From positions 1,860,001 through 1,924,000 of the forward strand of contig OZ255847.1 in NCBI GenBank assembly GCA_965277855.1: a DNA stretch of 64,000 nucleotides, given 5' to 3'. Shown here piece by piece: positions 52,736 through 60,611 of the stretch (the stretch's first letter is position 1; every line of letters starts with the position of its first letter). The notes beneath the pieces are model-generated. The model did not search any database and was not told the DNA's origin. It was given only the letters and a program-made list of their open reading frames with translations. This DNA comes from Bog-105 sp965277855. GTDB lineage: Bacteria; Acidobacteriota; Terriglobia; Bryobacterales; Bryobacteraceae. The position numbers were made by a program, and so were the translations under genes.

Positions 52736-52807
52736 AAGAAGTCGACGGTAATTATTGGTTTCGGCAGGCGGGGGCAGCAGGGCGGACGATCACGCGGGAA
52801 TGATAAT

Positions 52808-52841
52808 AATTCTAACCATTTATTTTCAATAACTTAGAATT
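52808..52841. terminator. AT-rich inverted repeat between convergent genes
   Basis: AATTCTAA (52808-52815) is inverted at TTAGAATT (52834-52841), an 8-bp perfect stem with an 18-base loop in an otherwise GC-rich 251-bp gap between mazG and the dipeptidase gene. It may act as a weak bidirectional terminator; there is no strong T-run. The rest of the gap holds runs of G but no gene. Confidence 0.35.
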
Positions 52842-52986
52842 GTTTCGGGGGAGGGCTGGAGAGGGCGGTTCGGGTATTCTCCCGATGCCGGGAAATGGGC
52901 GGCCGGGGAGACAGGGAAATGATCTGCGGAGGAGCAAAAGTGGTGGGCGACGGGAAGAATGGGGGCATGGCGGGCTGGGAGTTTGA

Positions 52987-54120
52987 CTATGCGGCCGGTG
53001 CAGTTCGCTGCATCTCGGTCGCGACTTTTTCGACCTGTCGCATGAGGCGCAGGGTATTGCCGCCGTAGATTTTTTTGATGTCGGAAACGGAGTAGCCTTT
53101 GTCGAGCAGAGCTCGCGTGAGATTGGGAAATTTCGATACGTCTTCCAGACCCTCGGGGGCGCATTCGATCCCGTCGAAGTCGCTGCCGATTCCGATGGCA
53201 TCGATACCGGCGACCTGGCGGATGTGATCGATGTGCGCCACTACATCGGCGAGCGAGGCGTGCACCTTGACGCCTTTGGGGGCTTCGGCGGCTTGCTGGT
53301 TGATGAAGTTGCAGTAGAAATTCACTTGCGCCACGCCGCCTTTTTTGGCGAGCGCGCGCAGCATGTCGTCGGTCAGGTTGCGCGGGACATTCGTGACGGA
53401 GCGAGCCGAAGAATGCGAGGCGATGAGCGGCGCCTGGCTAACTTCGAGAGCGTCGTAGAAAGTCTTGTCGGCGACGTGCGAAATGTCGACCATCATGCCC
53501 AGACGGTTCATTTCGCGGATGACGTCTTTGCCAAATGGGGTGAGGCCGTTGTGGTGTTCGACGCCCGGCTTGTCCATGTCTCCGGAGGAGTCGGCCCAAT
53601 TGTTGGTATTGGTATGAGTGAGCGTCATGTAACGAACGCCAAGACGGTAGTAATCGCGCAGCAGGCGCGGGCTGTCTTCAATGGCGTGGCCACCTTCCAA
53701 GCCTAAGAGCGCGGCGATTTTGTGTTTCTTGTGGGCTCGCACGATGTCGGCGGCCGTATACGCGGCTTCAAACGTGTCGGGATAACGCGCAATCACATCC
53801 TGCTTGACGGTATCGATCATCTGCAAGGCACGGTTGGCGGAGTGATTGCCGTCGGTGTACTTGGAGGCTACATAGACGGAGAAGAAAATCGCACCGACGC
53901 CGCCCTGTTTGAGACGGGGAATGTCGGTTTCATTCTTCGGCGCATTGCCGATGTCGACGCCGTCGATCGTGAACGAGGGAATGTCGTTGTGAGTATCGAT
54001 CAGGATGGCCGTTTTTTGAATTGTTGCGACAGCCTTGTCAGTCTTTCGCGTGCCAGCTGCCACCGGCGATAGGAAAGGGCCAAGCAGGAGCAGCAAGAGA
54101 GCGAGACGATGTAGGAACAT
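52987..54120 (-). CDS. Membrane dipeptidase (renal-dipeptidase family, M19)
   Basis: A 377-residue zinc dipeptidase with an N-terminal signal peptide (MFLHRLALLLLLLGPFLSPVAAG). It is likely periplasmic. The M19 zinc motifs are DTHNDIP (H-x-D), the Glu of LGLEGGHAIED, the later His in DISHVADKTF and the His in IASHSSARSV, with GIGSDFDG in the last barrel strand. It cleaves dipeptides including D-residue forms. All ligands are present. It is divergent from the DoxX-thioredoxin gene with 32 bp between the starts. Confidence 0.93.
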   Translation of the reverse strand: MFLHRLALLLLLLGPFLSPVAAGTRKTDKAVATIQKTAILIDTHNDIPSFTIDGVDIGNAPKNETDIPRLKQGGVGAIFFSVYVASKYTDGNHSANRALQMIDTVKQDVIARYPDTFEAAYTAADIVRAHKKHKIAALLGLEGGHAIEDSPRLLRDYYRLGVRYMTLTHTNTNNWADSSGDMDKPGVEHHNGLTPFGKDVIREMNRLGMMVDISHVADKTFYDALEVSQAPLIASHSSARSVTNVPRNLTDDMLRALAKKGGVAQVNFYCNFINQQAAEAPKGVKVHASLADVVAHIDHIRQVAGIDAIGIGSDFDGIECAPEGLEDVSKFPNLTRALLDKGYSVSDIKKIYGGNTLRLMRQVEKVATEMQRTAPAA

Positions 54121-54152
54121 GCGATATCAAATCAGAATACAATTGGGAACAG

Positions 54153-55082
54153 ATGGAAGCAGCAGCCTTACATTCGCGTGAGATCCCGGCGACCCACAGC
54201 TACGCCGGGTGGCAGCGGGCAACAGCCACGATCGCCGCCCTGCTGCTGGGCATTATCTTTCTTGTCTCGGGCGGCTGGAAAGTTTTGAACCCGTTTAAGA
54301 CAGGCGAACTGCTGGAACAGGCGCAAGTCGCAGCGGGTTGGGGAACCTTGGGGGCTGCCGCTTTGGGGACGCTCGAATTGCTGGCCGCTTTTCTTTTGTT
54401 TACGCCGCGCTATCGCCGCTGGGGCGGTTTGCTGGGTTCAGCGCTGATGATTTTCTTCATAGGCTGGATCGGCTACTACTACAAGGTTCTGGTGGGCCAC
54501 GAATGCAGCTGCTTTCCGCTGATTAAACGGGCGGTGGGTCCGAATTTTTTCATTGGCGATGCGGTCATGCTGCTGCTGGGGTTAGCAGCGTGGACTTGGT
54601 CACCTCGGGTTGCCCGCTGGAAGATCCCCGCCGCCGCTTTCGCCACGCTGGTGGTGTTCGCGGGTGCGAGCTACGGTGTAAACGCCACGCAGCGGAGCCA
54701 TGTGCAGATACCCACTCCGGTGATGGTAGATGGCCAGCCGCAGAACCTGGCCAACGGAAAAGTGTTTCTCTTCTTTTACGACCCGTCCTGTATGCATTGT
54801 GACGCCGCTGCAAAGTTCATGGCTAAGCTGAACTGGTCAGACAGCCGCGTGGTGGCGATCCCGACAATCAATCCGCAATGGGCGGCGAGTTTTCTGCACG
54901 ACACTCATTTGAAAGCCGGTACCAGCCTGGAGTTAGGGAAGCTTAAGGCGGCGTTCCCATTTGTCGATCCACCGTTTGGGGTGGCGCTGGATAACGGCAA
55001 GGTGGAAAAGACGTTTGGGCAGGCGCAGTTTAACGTCCCTTCGCCCGCCCCGGACTTGAAACAACTCGGTTTTGTAAAGTAA
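54153..55082 (+). CDS. DoxX/MauE-like membrane domain fused to a thioredoxin-like domain
   Basis: 309 residues. Four membrane helices (about 24-42, 66-86, 90-110 and 130-148) form a DoxX/MauE-like domain (LGIIFLVSGGWKVLNPFKTGELLEQAQVAAGWGTLGAAALGTLELLAAFLLF) with a CxC in the third loop (GHECSCFP). After a fifth segment comes a periplasmic thioredoxin-like domain with CMHC (FYDPSCMHCDAAAKFMAKL), a CxxC redox pair, and a cis-Pro-like PPFGVALDNG. It resembles fused oxidoreductase modules that move electrons across the membrane to a dithiol. ATG 54153 follows a GGAA. Partner unknown. Confidence 0.75.
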   Translation: MEAAALHSREIPATHSYAGWQRATATIAALLLGIIFLVSGGWKVLNPFKTGELLEQAQVAAGWGTLGAAALGTLELLAAFLLFTPRYRRWGGLLGSALMIFFIGWIGYYYKVLVGHECSCFPLIKRAVGPNFFIGDAVMLLLGLAAWTWSPRVARWKIPAAAFATLVVFAGASYGVNATQRSHVQIPTPVMVDGQPQNLANGKVFLFFYDPSCMHCDAAAKFMAKLNWSDSRVVAIPTINPQWAASFLHDTHLKAGTSLELGKLKAAFPFVDPPFGVALDNGKVEKTFGQAQFNVPSPAPDLKQLGFVK

Positions 55083-55085
55083 GCC

Positions 55086-55319
55086 TCAAGCTGTTTGCTT
55101 CGCGTGCTCCATGATGTCGTTCATCTGATCCTTCACGTGAAGCTTGAGTTTCTTAAGGCGCTGCTCCTCAATTTCGTCATCGCTTGTGACAAGCGGTCTG
55201 GCCTCAATTTCATCGATCTGATGTTTCAACTGCGCATGCTGCCCGGCAAGCATCCGGAACTCCTCACTTGTCGATAGCAGGTGCGCCTTCAATTCTTCGT
55301 CTTGCGTTTGATTCTCCAT
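55086..55319 (-). CDS. DUF465/YdcH-family small protein
   Basis: A 77-residue helical protein with a long charged coil LKAHLLSTSEEFRMLAGQHAQLKHQIDEIEARPLVTSDDEIEEQRLKKLKLHVKDQMNDIMEHAK, matching DUF465 (YdcH). ATG 55319 is preceded by AAAGGAG eight bases upstream, so the start is well supported. Its function is unknown across bacteria. It is convergent with the DoxX gene and stands alone. Confidence 0.85.
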   Translation of the reverse strand: MENQTQDEELKAHLLSTSEEFRMLAGQHAQLKHQIDEIEARPLVTSDDEIEEQRLKKLKLHVKDQMNDIMEHAKQTA

Positions 55320-55486
55320 GCAAGGATCTCCTTTATTGGGTGACCACATTGGGTTAGTGCCCTGGAGTCAGGTTTGTGAGCGATTACTGTTGACGAATCT
55401 GGCCCGGCGGGTACTGAGTGCATTAGGTCACTCTGTTACATTCCGTAAACGGTCACCAGCGGCCGTTCACCATTCCATTGGTATCA

Positions 55487-55915
55487 TCATTTCACCCGCA
55501 TGACAATAGCTGTTTCGACGGGATTTTGATAATAGTTGGGCCTGCGGGCGATCTCGGCGAAGCCCAATTTGGCATACAACGCGCGGGCGGCGGCGTTCGA
55601 TGCACGAACCTCCAGAAAGTAAATATCTCCCGAAGCTAATTCGTGGCGCAGCAGGCCGGTTGCAATCCCTAATTGGCGGCAGGAGGAAGCCACCGCGACG
55701 TTCAGGATTTCGTATTCGGCGCGTGAGGCATGGTCTCCTGCAAAAGTCCGATGAACCACCAGAAAGCCGGCGATTCTACTTTCTAATGCCGCGACCAGAC
55801 AGCGGTATTTGAGGAAATCCGTGGCTTTCCAGCTTTGATTCGGAAAGGCTTCTTTTTCGATTTCAAGCAGAACCGGAATATCCTCTTCCCTGGCCAGGCG
55901 CAGAGTCGGATTCAC
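55487..55915 (-). CDS. rimI: Ribosomal-protein S18-alanine N-acetyltransferase-like GNAT
   Basis: A 142-residue GNAT enzyme. It starts VNPTLRLAREEDIPVLLEIEKEAFPNQSWKATDFL, has the acetyl-CoA loop VAVASSCRQLGIATGLLRHEL and the RimI-typical FLEVRASNAAARALYAKLGFAEIARRPNYY. The likely start is GTG 55915, overlapping the stop of the upstream gene as GTGA; the frame open upstream is a shadow. RimI acetylates S18; a paralogous N-terminal acetyltransferase is possible. Confidence 0.87.
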   Translation of the reverse strand: MNPTLRLAREEDIPVLLEIEKEAFPNQSWKATDFLKYRCLVAALESRIAGFLVVHRTFAGDHASRAEYEILNVAVASSCRQLGIATGLLRHELASGDIYFLEVRASNAAARALYAKLGFAEIARRPNYYQNPVETAIVMRVK

Positions 55916-57651
55916 CGCAGTTTCAGGCTCGTTACTGTGCCCGCGGTATGCAGGTCTTCGTCGGGCAGGGCGCGGTACTGCAGATCGACCGGCAGCGATC
56001 TCGGTTGCACGCCACAGGAGAGGGTTGCGTTCGTCTCGCGCGGAAGAAAGAGTTGTGTGGCGGCTCCGGCCCGGGTCTTCACCCATAGACGCCAGCCATC
56101 TTTGAGGCAATCCACACGGGTGAGCGTTCCGGTGAGCTTCTTTTCGCCCACCAGCGAATTCCAGGGGACAATATCCGGCGGCTTTTGCTCACCGGACGCG
56201 GAGTCGAGCGCCTGGTTCGCCTTTTGCTCCGCGGCGCGGATGCGGTCGGCTTCGTCTTGTTGGGCCTGCTCGTCAGCGGCATGGACCGAGTTGCGGTCGC
56301 GCAGTCGTGCCGCTTCGGCTGCGTCTAATCGCTCCTGTTCCGATCCCAGACGCAGTTGATGGATCCTCTCCCGCTCGGCATTGGTAGCCGCCGAATCCTC
56401 GGCCCTAAGCCAGGAGCCCTGGGCCGCTGTCGCCGCGCCACCAGTCGTTTGCAAGCGAGCCAGTTCAATCCAGTAGTTAGTGGCCCTCGGATTTAGCTGC
56501 AACGCAGTTTTGAGGAGGCCTTCTTTCTCGCCCGGCGTGGTTCCGAATTGGACCTGCTGGTAAACGGGCTCTGCCCAGCGCTCGTTGAGGCGTGCTGCCC
56601 GTTTCAGTAAGGGCAGCGCTTCCGCTTCGGGCAGACCCTGGGCGGCAGCCACATACACGGGAGCACTGTGACTACCGGCACGAATAGCGTCATCCAGATA
56701 AGCCTTCGGATCTTCGTGGTGGAGGGTTGCCAGTTGAGCCAGCCCTTCGTATCCGAGAGATGCCGAGTCGCCTGCGTTGACAGCTGCCTGATAGGACGCC
56801 TCGGCAGCGTGGCGGTCACTCGCAAGATTCCAATCCGCCAAATAGACATCCGCTCTTACCTCATCGAGCGAGTGTTCCCCGAAATCCCGTTTGGGGTCGA
56901 GCGGACGCCCCGAGACAGGGACCGCCTCCCAATGACCTGACGCCAGATTAGCCCGGGCTTCGGCTTCGAGTTGCTCCGATGGCTTACCGAGGGCGTTCCG
57001 TTCTGCCGCCGCAAAAGTGCTTCCCCCCTTGAGCGCCGTCAGGAAGATATGAAAGCTGGCGCCGTATTCGAATTTGGTGGCGAAAAGCTGCATGCGGGCC
57101 CAATCGAGATCCGGTTGCAGCGGCTGGCCTCCCCAGCGGACCCGGCTGCCGTGAGCCTCTAGCGTCGAAAACAATTGACGGAGGCCAGATTCGACACTGG
57201 CCGGCAATCGCGGTGTGTTCGCATCGAGCAACAGGCCGGCGACTTCGCTTAGCGGGAGCGGTCTTCCGGGCGCTGCGACGTACAAATACTGTGCACTCTG
57301 CAACCGGAAGGAGGACTGGGGCGAAGCGTCACCGCCGAAATGCGCCGAACGTTCACTCTCTCTCGGACCAGTCAACAAAATACGAAACGGCCAAAGGCTG
57401 GGCAAATCTTTCGACTCGAGAACATTGCCTAAAACCCATCTCAGTTGCTCCAGTTGGACGAGTGTGTCGCGGGCGGCAGCGGGGTCGCTGTCGGTATCGA
57501 CGTAGAACGGACCGATGTTGAGTTCGGTCCAGTGGGATTTGGCTTGAACGGCGTCTTTGCTTACAAATGCAATCAGGAGAAGCCAAAGAAACAGGAAGCT
57601 GCGCCTAGGGCCGCGCAATGGTGGTAACCACGATGGCACGCGTTGGCTCAT
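55912..57651 (-). CDS. Secreted TPR-like protein of unknown function
   Basis: About 579 residues with a signal peptide (basic start, LFLWLLLIAFVSKDAVQA). The start of the mature part, SHWTELNIGPFYVDTDSDPAAARDTLVQLEQLRWVLGNVL, resembles DUF1570-like secreted proteins. The centre is helical and TPR-like (AEASYQAAVNAGDSASLGYEGLAQLATLHHEDPKAYLDDAI and later repeats). A charged Ala/Glu-rich coil precedes a C-terminal beta domain (EKKLTGTLTRVDCLKDGWRLWVKTRAGAATQLFL). ATG 57651 overlaps the XRE-cupin gene by 47 bp; a TTG at 57618 is an alternative. It is coupled to rimI by GTGA. Confidence 0.65.
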   Translation of the reverse strand: MSQRVPSWLPPLRGPRRSFLFLWLLLIAFVSKDAVQAKSHWTELNIGPFYVDTDSDPAAARDTLVQLEQLRWVLGNVLESKDLPSLWPFRILLTGPRESERSAHFGGDASPQSSFRLQSAQYLYVAAPGRPLPLSEVAGLLLDANTPRLPASVESGLRQLFSTLEAHGSRVRWGGQPLQPDLDWARMQLFATKFEYGASFHIFLTALKGGSTFAAAERNALGKPSEQLEAEARANLASGHWEAVPVSGRPLDPKRDFGEHSLDEVRADVYLADWNLASDRHAAEASYQAAVNAGDSASLGYEGLAQLATLHHEDPKAYLDDAIRAGSHSAPVYVAAAQGLPEAEALPLLKRAARLNERWAEPVYQQVQFGTTPGEKEGLLKTALQLNPRATNYWIELARLQTTGGAATAAQGSWLRAEDSAATNAERERIHQLRLGSEQERLDAAEAARLRDRNSVHAADEQAQQDEADRIRAAEQKANQALDSASGEQKPPDIVPWNSLVGEKKLTGTLTRVDCLKDGWRLWVKTRAGAATQLFLPRETNATLSCGVQPRSLPVDLQYRALPDEDLHTAGTVTSLKLR

Positions 57652-58321
57652 CCGATTGACCGCAGTACGAATGAGCTTCCGACGCATCGAAGTAGACGCT
57701 ATCGCCCGCATTGAGAGTGTAGTCGTCCGCCTGATAGTTTACCCCTAATACGCCCTGTAAGACGTGAATAAACTCCGCGCCTTCATGCTGATGAGTCCGA
57801 GGAGCACTGGACTCGCGATGCGGAAACTCCGCTAAATAGGCACCGATGCTTTTGTCTGTTGCGCCGAAGGCCAGCACTTCGAAGAAGAATCCGGGTACCG
57901 GGCTGTCGGGCAAATCTGGAAAACGAAGCCGTTCCGCAGCGCGCACAATAGCGAAGGTCCGGCGGGTTCGTTTATCCGAAAAGAAGTGCTCCAGGCCCAC
58001 GTCAAACACCGTCGCAATACGCGCCAAAGTGGGCAAAGTCGGCACTAATTTACCGTTTTCCAATTGTGAAAGCATGGATGCCGACAGGCCCGTATGCTTG
58101 CCCAGATCCACCAGGGCGATCTTCTTCCTCATGCGCAGATGGCGCAGCTTAGGCCCAATGTCGTAGTTCTGCAGGAAACGGCGGACCGAATCCTCGTTGT
58201 TTTCAGTCACCTTCAAACCCGTTTTATCATGACGAACGTCATCTGCCTGAGTTTTTGGCTCACTGAAATCGTTTTCAACGGCTTCTACTACTGACGTGCG
58301 ATTAGGAATAGATTCGTTCAT
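57605..58321 (-). CDS. XRE-family regulator with C-terminal cupin domain
   Basis: A helix-turn-helix (IGPKLRHLRMRKKIALVDLGKHTGLSASMLSQLENGKLVPTLPTLARIATVF) is followed by a cupin sensor domain (PRTHQHEGAEFIHVLQGVLGVNYQADDYTLNAGDSVYFDASEAHSY) with metal-binding His residues. This is the usual layout of MqsA/PuuR-like cupin repressors. ATG 58321 is taken as the start, but GTG 58210 is equally good. It would leave a 124-bp region shared with the divergent sigma gene and containing a perfect palindrome (58229-58242). Ligand unknown. Confidence 0.85.
   Translation of the reverse strand: MNESIPNRTSVVEAVENDFSEPKTQADDVRHDKTGLKVTENNEDSVRRFLQNYDIGPKLRHLRMRKKIALVDLGKHTGLSASMLSQLENGKLVPTLPTLARIATVFDVGLEHFFSDKRTRRTFAIVRAAERLRFPDLPDSPVPGFFFEVLAFGATDKSIGAYLAEFPHRESSAPRTHQHEGAEFIHVLQGVLGVNYQADDYTLNAGDSVYFDASEAHSYCGQSDEPTRAIVVTTIARP
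58229..58242. promoter_or_regulatory. Palindrome between divergent XRE-cupin and sigma genes, candidate operator
   Basis: ATGACGAACGTCAT is a perfect 6-2-6 inverted repeat. If the XRE gene starts at GTG 58210 it lies 19 bp upstream, and it is about 93 bp upstream of the sigma gene. It is a plausible binding site for the XRE-cupin protein, which would then control both directions. If the longer XRE start is used the palindrome lies within its coding region. Confidence 0.45.
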
Positions 58322-58334
58322 AGAGGCCCAAGGC

Positions 58335-59006
58335 ATGGATTCTTACCGATCTCAGCAGATGCAAAACCGGGATGAGGACCGCGGTATTCCTACCAGTCGA
58401 GATGGTTACCGGGAAATCCTAGATGACGGTCTGGTGAAGATGTGCCAGAGCGGTGACAACTCCGCTTTCGACGAGTTGATGCGTCGTCATCAGACCGCTG
58501 TTATGAAGATTGCACTATCTATCGTGCGCGATAAACAAGACGCCGAAGATGAAGTGCAGAATGCGTTCTGGAAGGCTTACGAACACATCAACCAATTCCA
58601 GCGTGATGCGAAGTTTTCCACCTGGCTGACGCGCATTGTAGTGAACCAGTGCTTGATGCGGCTTCGCCAAGTCAGGCGGGCAAAATTCGCCTACCTGGAC
58701 GACATTCTGCCCGGCGAAGAGATTAGCCCGTTCGAACTGTGTGACGTTCGGCAATCACCGGAAGACAGTTTGGGACAGGCGGAAGTGGCGCAAGTGCTGG
58801 CGAAAGAGATCAGCCGCACGCCGCCTCTTCTGCGGAATGTATTTTTGCTGAGAGATGTGCAGGAGAAATCGATGTTGGAAGTCGCTGATAATCTCGGAAT
58901 TTCAGTAGCGGCCGCCAAGAGCCGCCTGCTGCGCGCTCGGACCGAGTTGCGTGCCCGCATGGAGCGCCATCGTGGCCAGGCGGGTCCGGCTACGTTGATG
59001 GCGTAG
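58335..59006 (+). CDS. RpoE-type ECF sigma factor
   Basis: A 223-residue ECF sigma. Region 2 is DNSAFDELMRRHQTAVMKIALSIVRDKQDAEDEVQNAFWKAYEHINQFQRDAKFSTWLTRIVVNQCLMRLRQVRRAK. Region 4 is TPPLLRNVFLLRDVQEKSMLEVADNLGISVAAAKSRLLRARTELR, a clear helix-turn-helix. The N-terminal 30 residues are polar and variable. ATG 58335 is preceded by a weak AAGG; an earlier in-frame start at 58296 lacks support. No anti-sigma gene follows; the next gene is convergent. The divergent XRE-cupin gene may regulate it. Confidence 0.92.
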   Translation: MDSYRSQQMQNRDEDRGIPTSRDGYREILDDGLVKMCQSGDNSAFDELMRRHQTAVMKIALSIVRDKQDAEDEVQNAFWKAYEHINQFQRDAKFSTWLTRIVVNQCLMRLRQVRRAKFAYLDDILPGEEISPFELCDVRQSPEDSLGQAEVAQVLAKEISRTPPLLRNVFLLRDVQEKSMLEVADNLGISVAAAKSRLLRARTELRARMERHRGQAGPATLMA

Positions 59007-59039
59007 TATCCAGCGCCGGGGTGTTCGCGCCACCAACCG

Positions 59040-59573
59040 TTAAGCGGCTTTGATCGAAGTCGATACCATTTGCGTGCCCCACGCAAAGCTGATGGTAGCG
59101 GACGAATCAGATTGTTTCTTCAGGGTGATGGTGAACTCCTCAACAGGTGATGGTGTCTTTTGCACGGGAAGATCGAAGCGGCCTAAGTCTTGCGACTCTT
59201 CATATTTGAAGGCGCCCCACTGGTCGGCTACCTTGTCTACAATCATGGTCCACTTCTCGGGGCCGGTGACCGCGAATAGCGAATAACTTCCCGGCTCGAG
59301 TTTTAAGCCAGAGCCAATGGTGACGGGAGCACTTACAGTAATCTTAGTGGCTTCGTCGGCTCCCAACCGCCAGACTTTGCCATCCGGTGTGAGGCCTGCC
59401 ATATCGCGGCCCTTTAGATAGGGCCGACCATAAGTGATCTGAATTTTTTGACCACCCAACTCGACCGAAACAGTTTCGTGGGGGCTTTTCCGCTTCATTT
59501 GGCCTTGAAACGAGAAGGCCGGAGTAGCGAGCGGGAGGGTCGAGAAAAAGACGACAGCGGTTCGGCGGGTCAT
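59040..59573 (-). CDS. Secreted DUF2911 protein
   Basis: A 177-residue protein with a signal peptide (MTRRTAVVFFSTLPLATPAFS). The core RKSPHETVSVELGGQKIQITYGRPYLKGRDMAGLTPDGKVWRLGADEATKITVSAPVTIGSGLKLEPGSYSLFAVTGPEKWTMIVDK is DUF2911, a periplasmic beta-sandwich of unknown function common in acidobacteria. The end has FAWGTQMVSTSI. It is convergent with the sigma gene with a 33-bp gap. No operon partner is evident. Confidence 0.88.
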   Translation of the reverse strand: MTRRTAVVFFSTLPLATPAFSFQGQMKRKSPHETVSVELGGQKIQITYGRPYLKGRDMAGLTPDGKVWRLGADEATKITVSAPVTIGSGLKLEPGSYSLFAVTGPEKWTMIVDKVADQWGAFKYEESQDLGRFDLPVQKTPSPVEEFTITLKKQSDSSATISFAWGTQMVSTSIKAA

Positions 59574-59612
59574 TGCACTTTATATCTAAACACGAGTTGA
59601 CTGGAGTGGCGT

Positions 59613-59819
59613 TCAATCCTTCTGGATCATCACCTCGGTCGATTTGACGACTACCCGCACTGCGTCTCCCTTTTTAAGGGCTAACTCTTCCACGCTGGTT
59701 CGGGTGATGACGCTTTCAATTGTGTTATCGCCCACCTGAACGAGGACATGGGCCATCACTTCTCCTACTTTTACATCGTGAACGGTTCCTGCGAGTTGAT
59801 TCCTTGCTGAGAGTGCCAT
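59613..59819 (-). CDS. Molbindin-like TOBE-domain protein
   Basis: A 68-residue single TOBE (Mop) domain: LSARNQLAGTVHDVKVGEVMAHVLVQVGDNTIESVITRTSVEELALKKGDAVRVVVKSTEVMI. Proteins of this size (molbindins) assemble into oligomers that store molybdate or tungstate. The motif SARNQLAGTV and the ending are typical. No molybdate transporter is in the window. It is a single gene; the dispersed repeat lies just upstream at 59850. Confidence 0.9.
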   Translation of the reverse strand: MALSARNQLAGTVHDVKVGEVMAHVLVQVGDNTIESVITRTSVEELALKKGDAVRVVVKSTEVMIQKD

Positions 59820-59849
59820 GCCACTCTTGTACCACCACGCATAAGAACG

Positions 59850-59879
59850 CTTGCTGACGCGCGCGGCTCAGAAACAGGT
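59850..59879 (+). repeat. Dispersed 30-bp repeat, copy 2
   Basis: Shares CTTGCTGACGCGCGCGGCTC with the copy at 51832-51861 and differs only at two positions in the tail. It lies between molbindin and the TrmJ-like gene, almost touching the stop codon of the latter. Two copies 8 kb apart in the same orientation suggest a family spread in the genome. Confidence 0.7.
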
Positions 59880-59884
59880 CTCGG

Positions 59885-60550
59885 CTACGGGTCCCGCTGC
59901 TTTAACTTCCAAACGATCTGGCGAACGATGCCGAGCCAGGCTTCCGAATCAGCGGCCGGTATGGCGGAGCGCAGCAGCAGACGGCGCAATTTGAGTTCGG
60001 CGGAAACAGCGGTTCGCTCCTGAATGTAGCCGGAAAGCTGCAGACTTTCGAGCAGCAAAGCCATGAGCCGCTCGCGATTTTCTCCCATGATGGGAGGCAT
60101 GGAATCATACGGGACAGTTTCGGCCGCAACGCGGCTGCGCCGCAGTTCATACAGGCAGATGGCAACCGCCTGCCCGAGATTCATGGAGCCGTGTTCGTCG
60201 CGTGTGGGAATACGCAGCAGCCAGTGACAATGACTCATTTGCTCGTTCGATAAGCCGAATTTTTCGGAGCCGAAGAGGAGAGCGATTTGCGAAGCGGCAG
60301 CTTGCTGGTGGAGCATCTGGGCCGCCGTCTCCAGGCGGTAAAGGGGGACATGCAGGTCGCGATGCCCAACGGCAGTAGTTCCGGCCACCAGCTGCGCGTC
60401 TGCCACTGCCTCTGCAATCGATTCGTACACCTGTGCCGCTTCCAGAATGTAGTGGGAGCGCACCGCGGAGCGAGCCTCGCGGAAGGCAACGTCGTATGGT
60501 TTCACCAGGCGCAATTGAGTGAAGCCGAAGTTGCTCATGGCCCGCGCCAC
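59885..60550 (-). CDS. TrmJ/TrmH-family RNA 2'-O-methyltransferase
   Basis: SPOUT methyltransferase of the TrmJ type (2'-O-methylation of tRNA position 32). From GTG 60550 the protein runs VARAMSNFGFTQLRLVKPYDVAFREARSAVRSHYILEAAQ, then ALLFGSEKFGLSNEQMSHCHWLLRIPT and SMNLGQAVAICLYEL (motifs 2 and 3). The conserved first strand and motif 1, VVLVEPRNPLNIGAVARAM, is encoded immediately upstream in the same frame (to about 60600), but no ATG, GTG or TTG precedes it before the frame closes. The true start may be non-standard (for example ATC at 60625), or the motif may be added another way. The speA stop is at 60612. Confidence 0.85.
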   Translation of the reverse strand: MARAMSNFGFTQLRLVKPYDVAFREARSAVRSHYILEAAQVYESIAEAVADAQLVAGTTAVGHRDLHVPLYRLETAAQMLHQQAAASQIALLFGSEKFGLSNEQMSHCHWLLRIPTRDEHGSMNLGQAVAICLYELRRSRVAAETVPYDSMPPIMGENRERLMALLLESLQLSGYIQERTAVSAELKLRRLLLRSAIPAADSEAWLGIVRQIVWKLKQRDP

Positions 60551-60611
60551 GGCGCCAATGTTTAAAGGATTGCGCGGCTCGACGAGGACGACAACGAGCG
60601 AGGATAGGGCG

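Noticed and set aside
52812..53201. Minus-strand open frame overlapping the dipeptidase end
   Set aside because: Shadow of the dipeptidase; Pro/Ser-rich with no motif.
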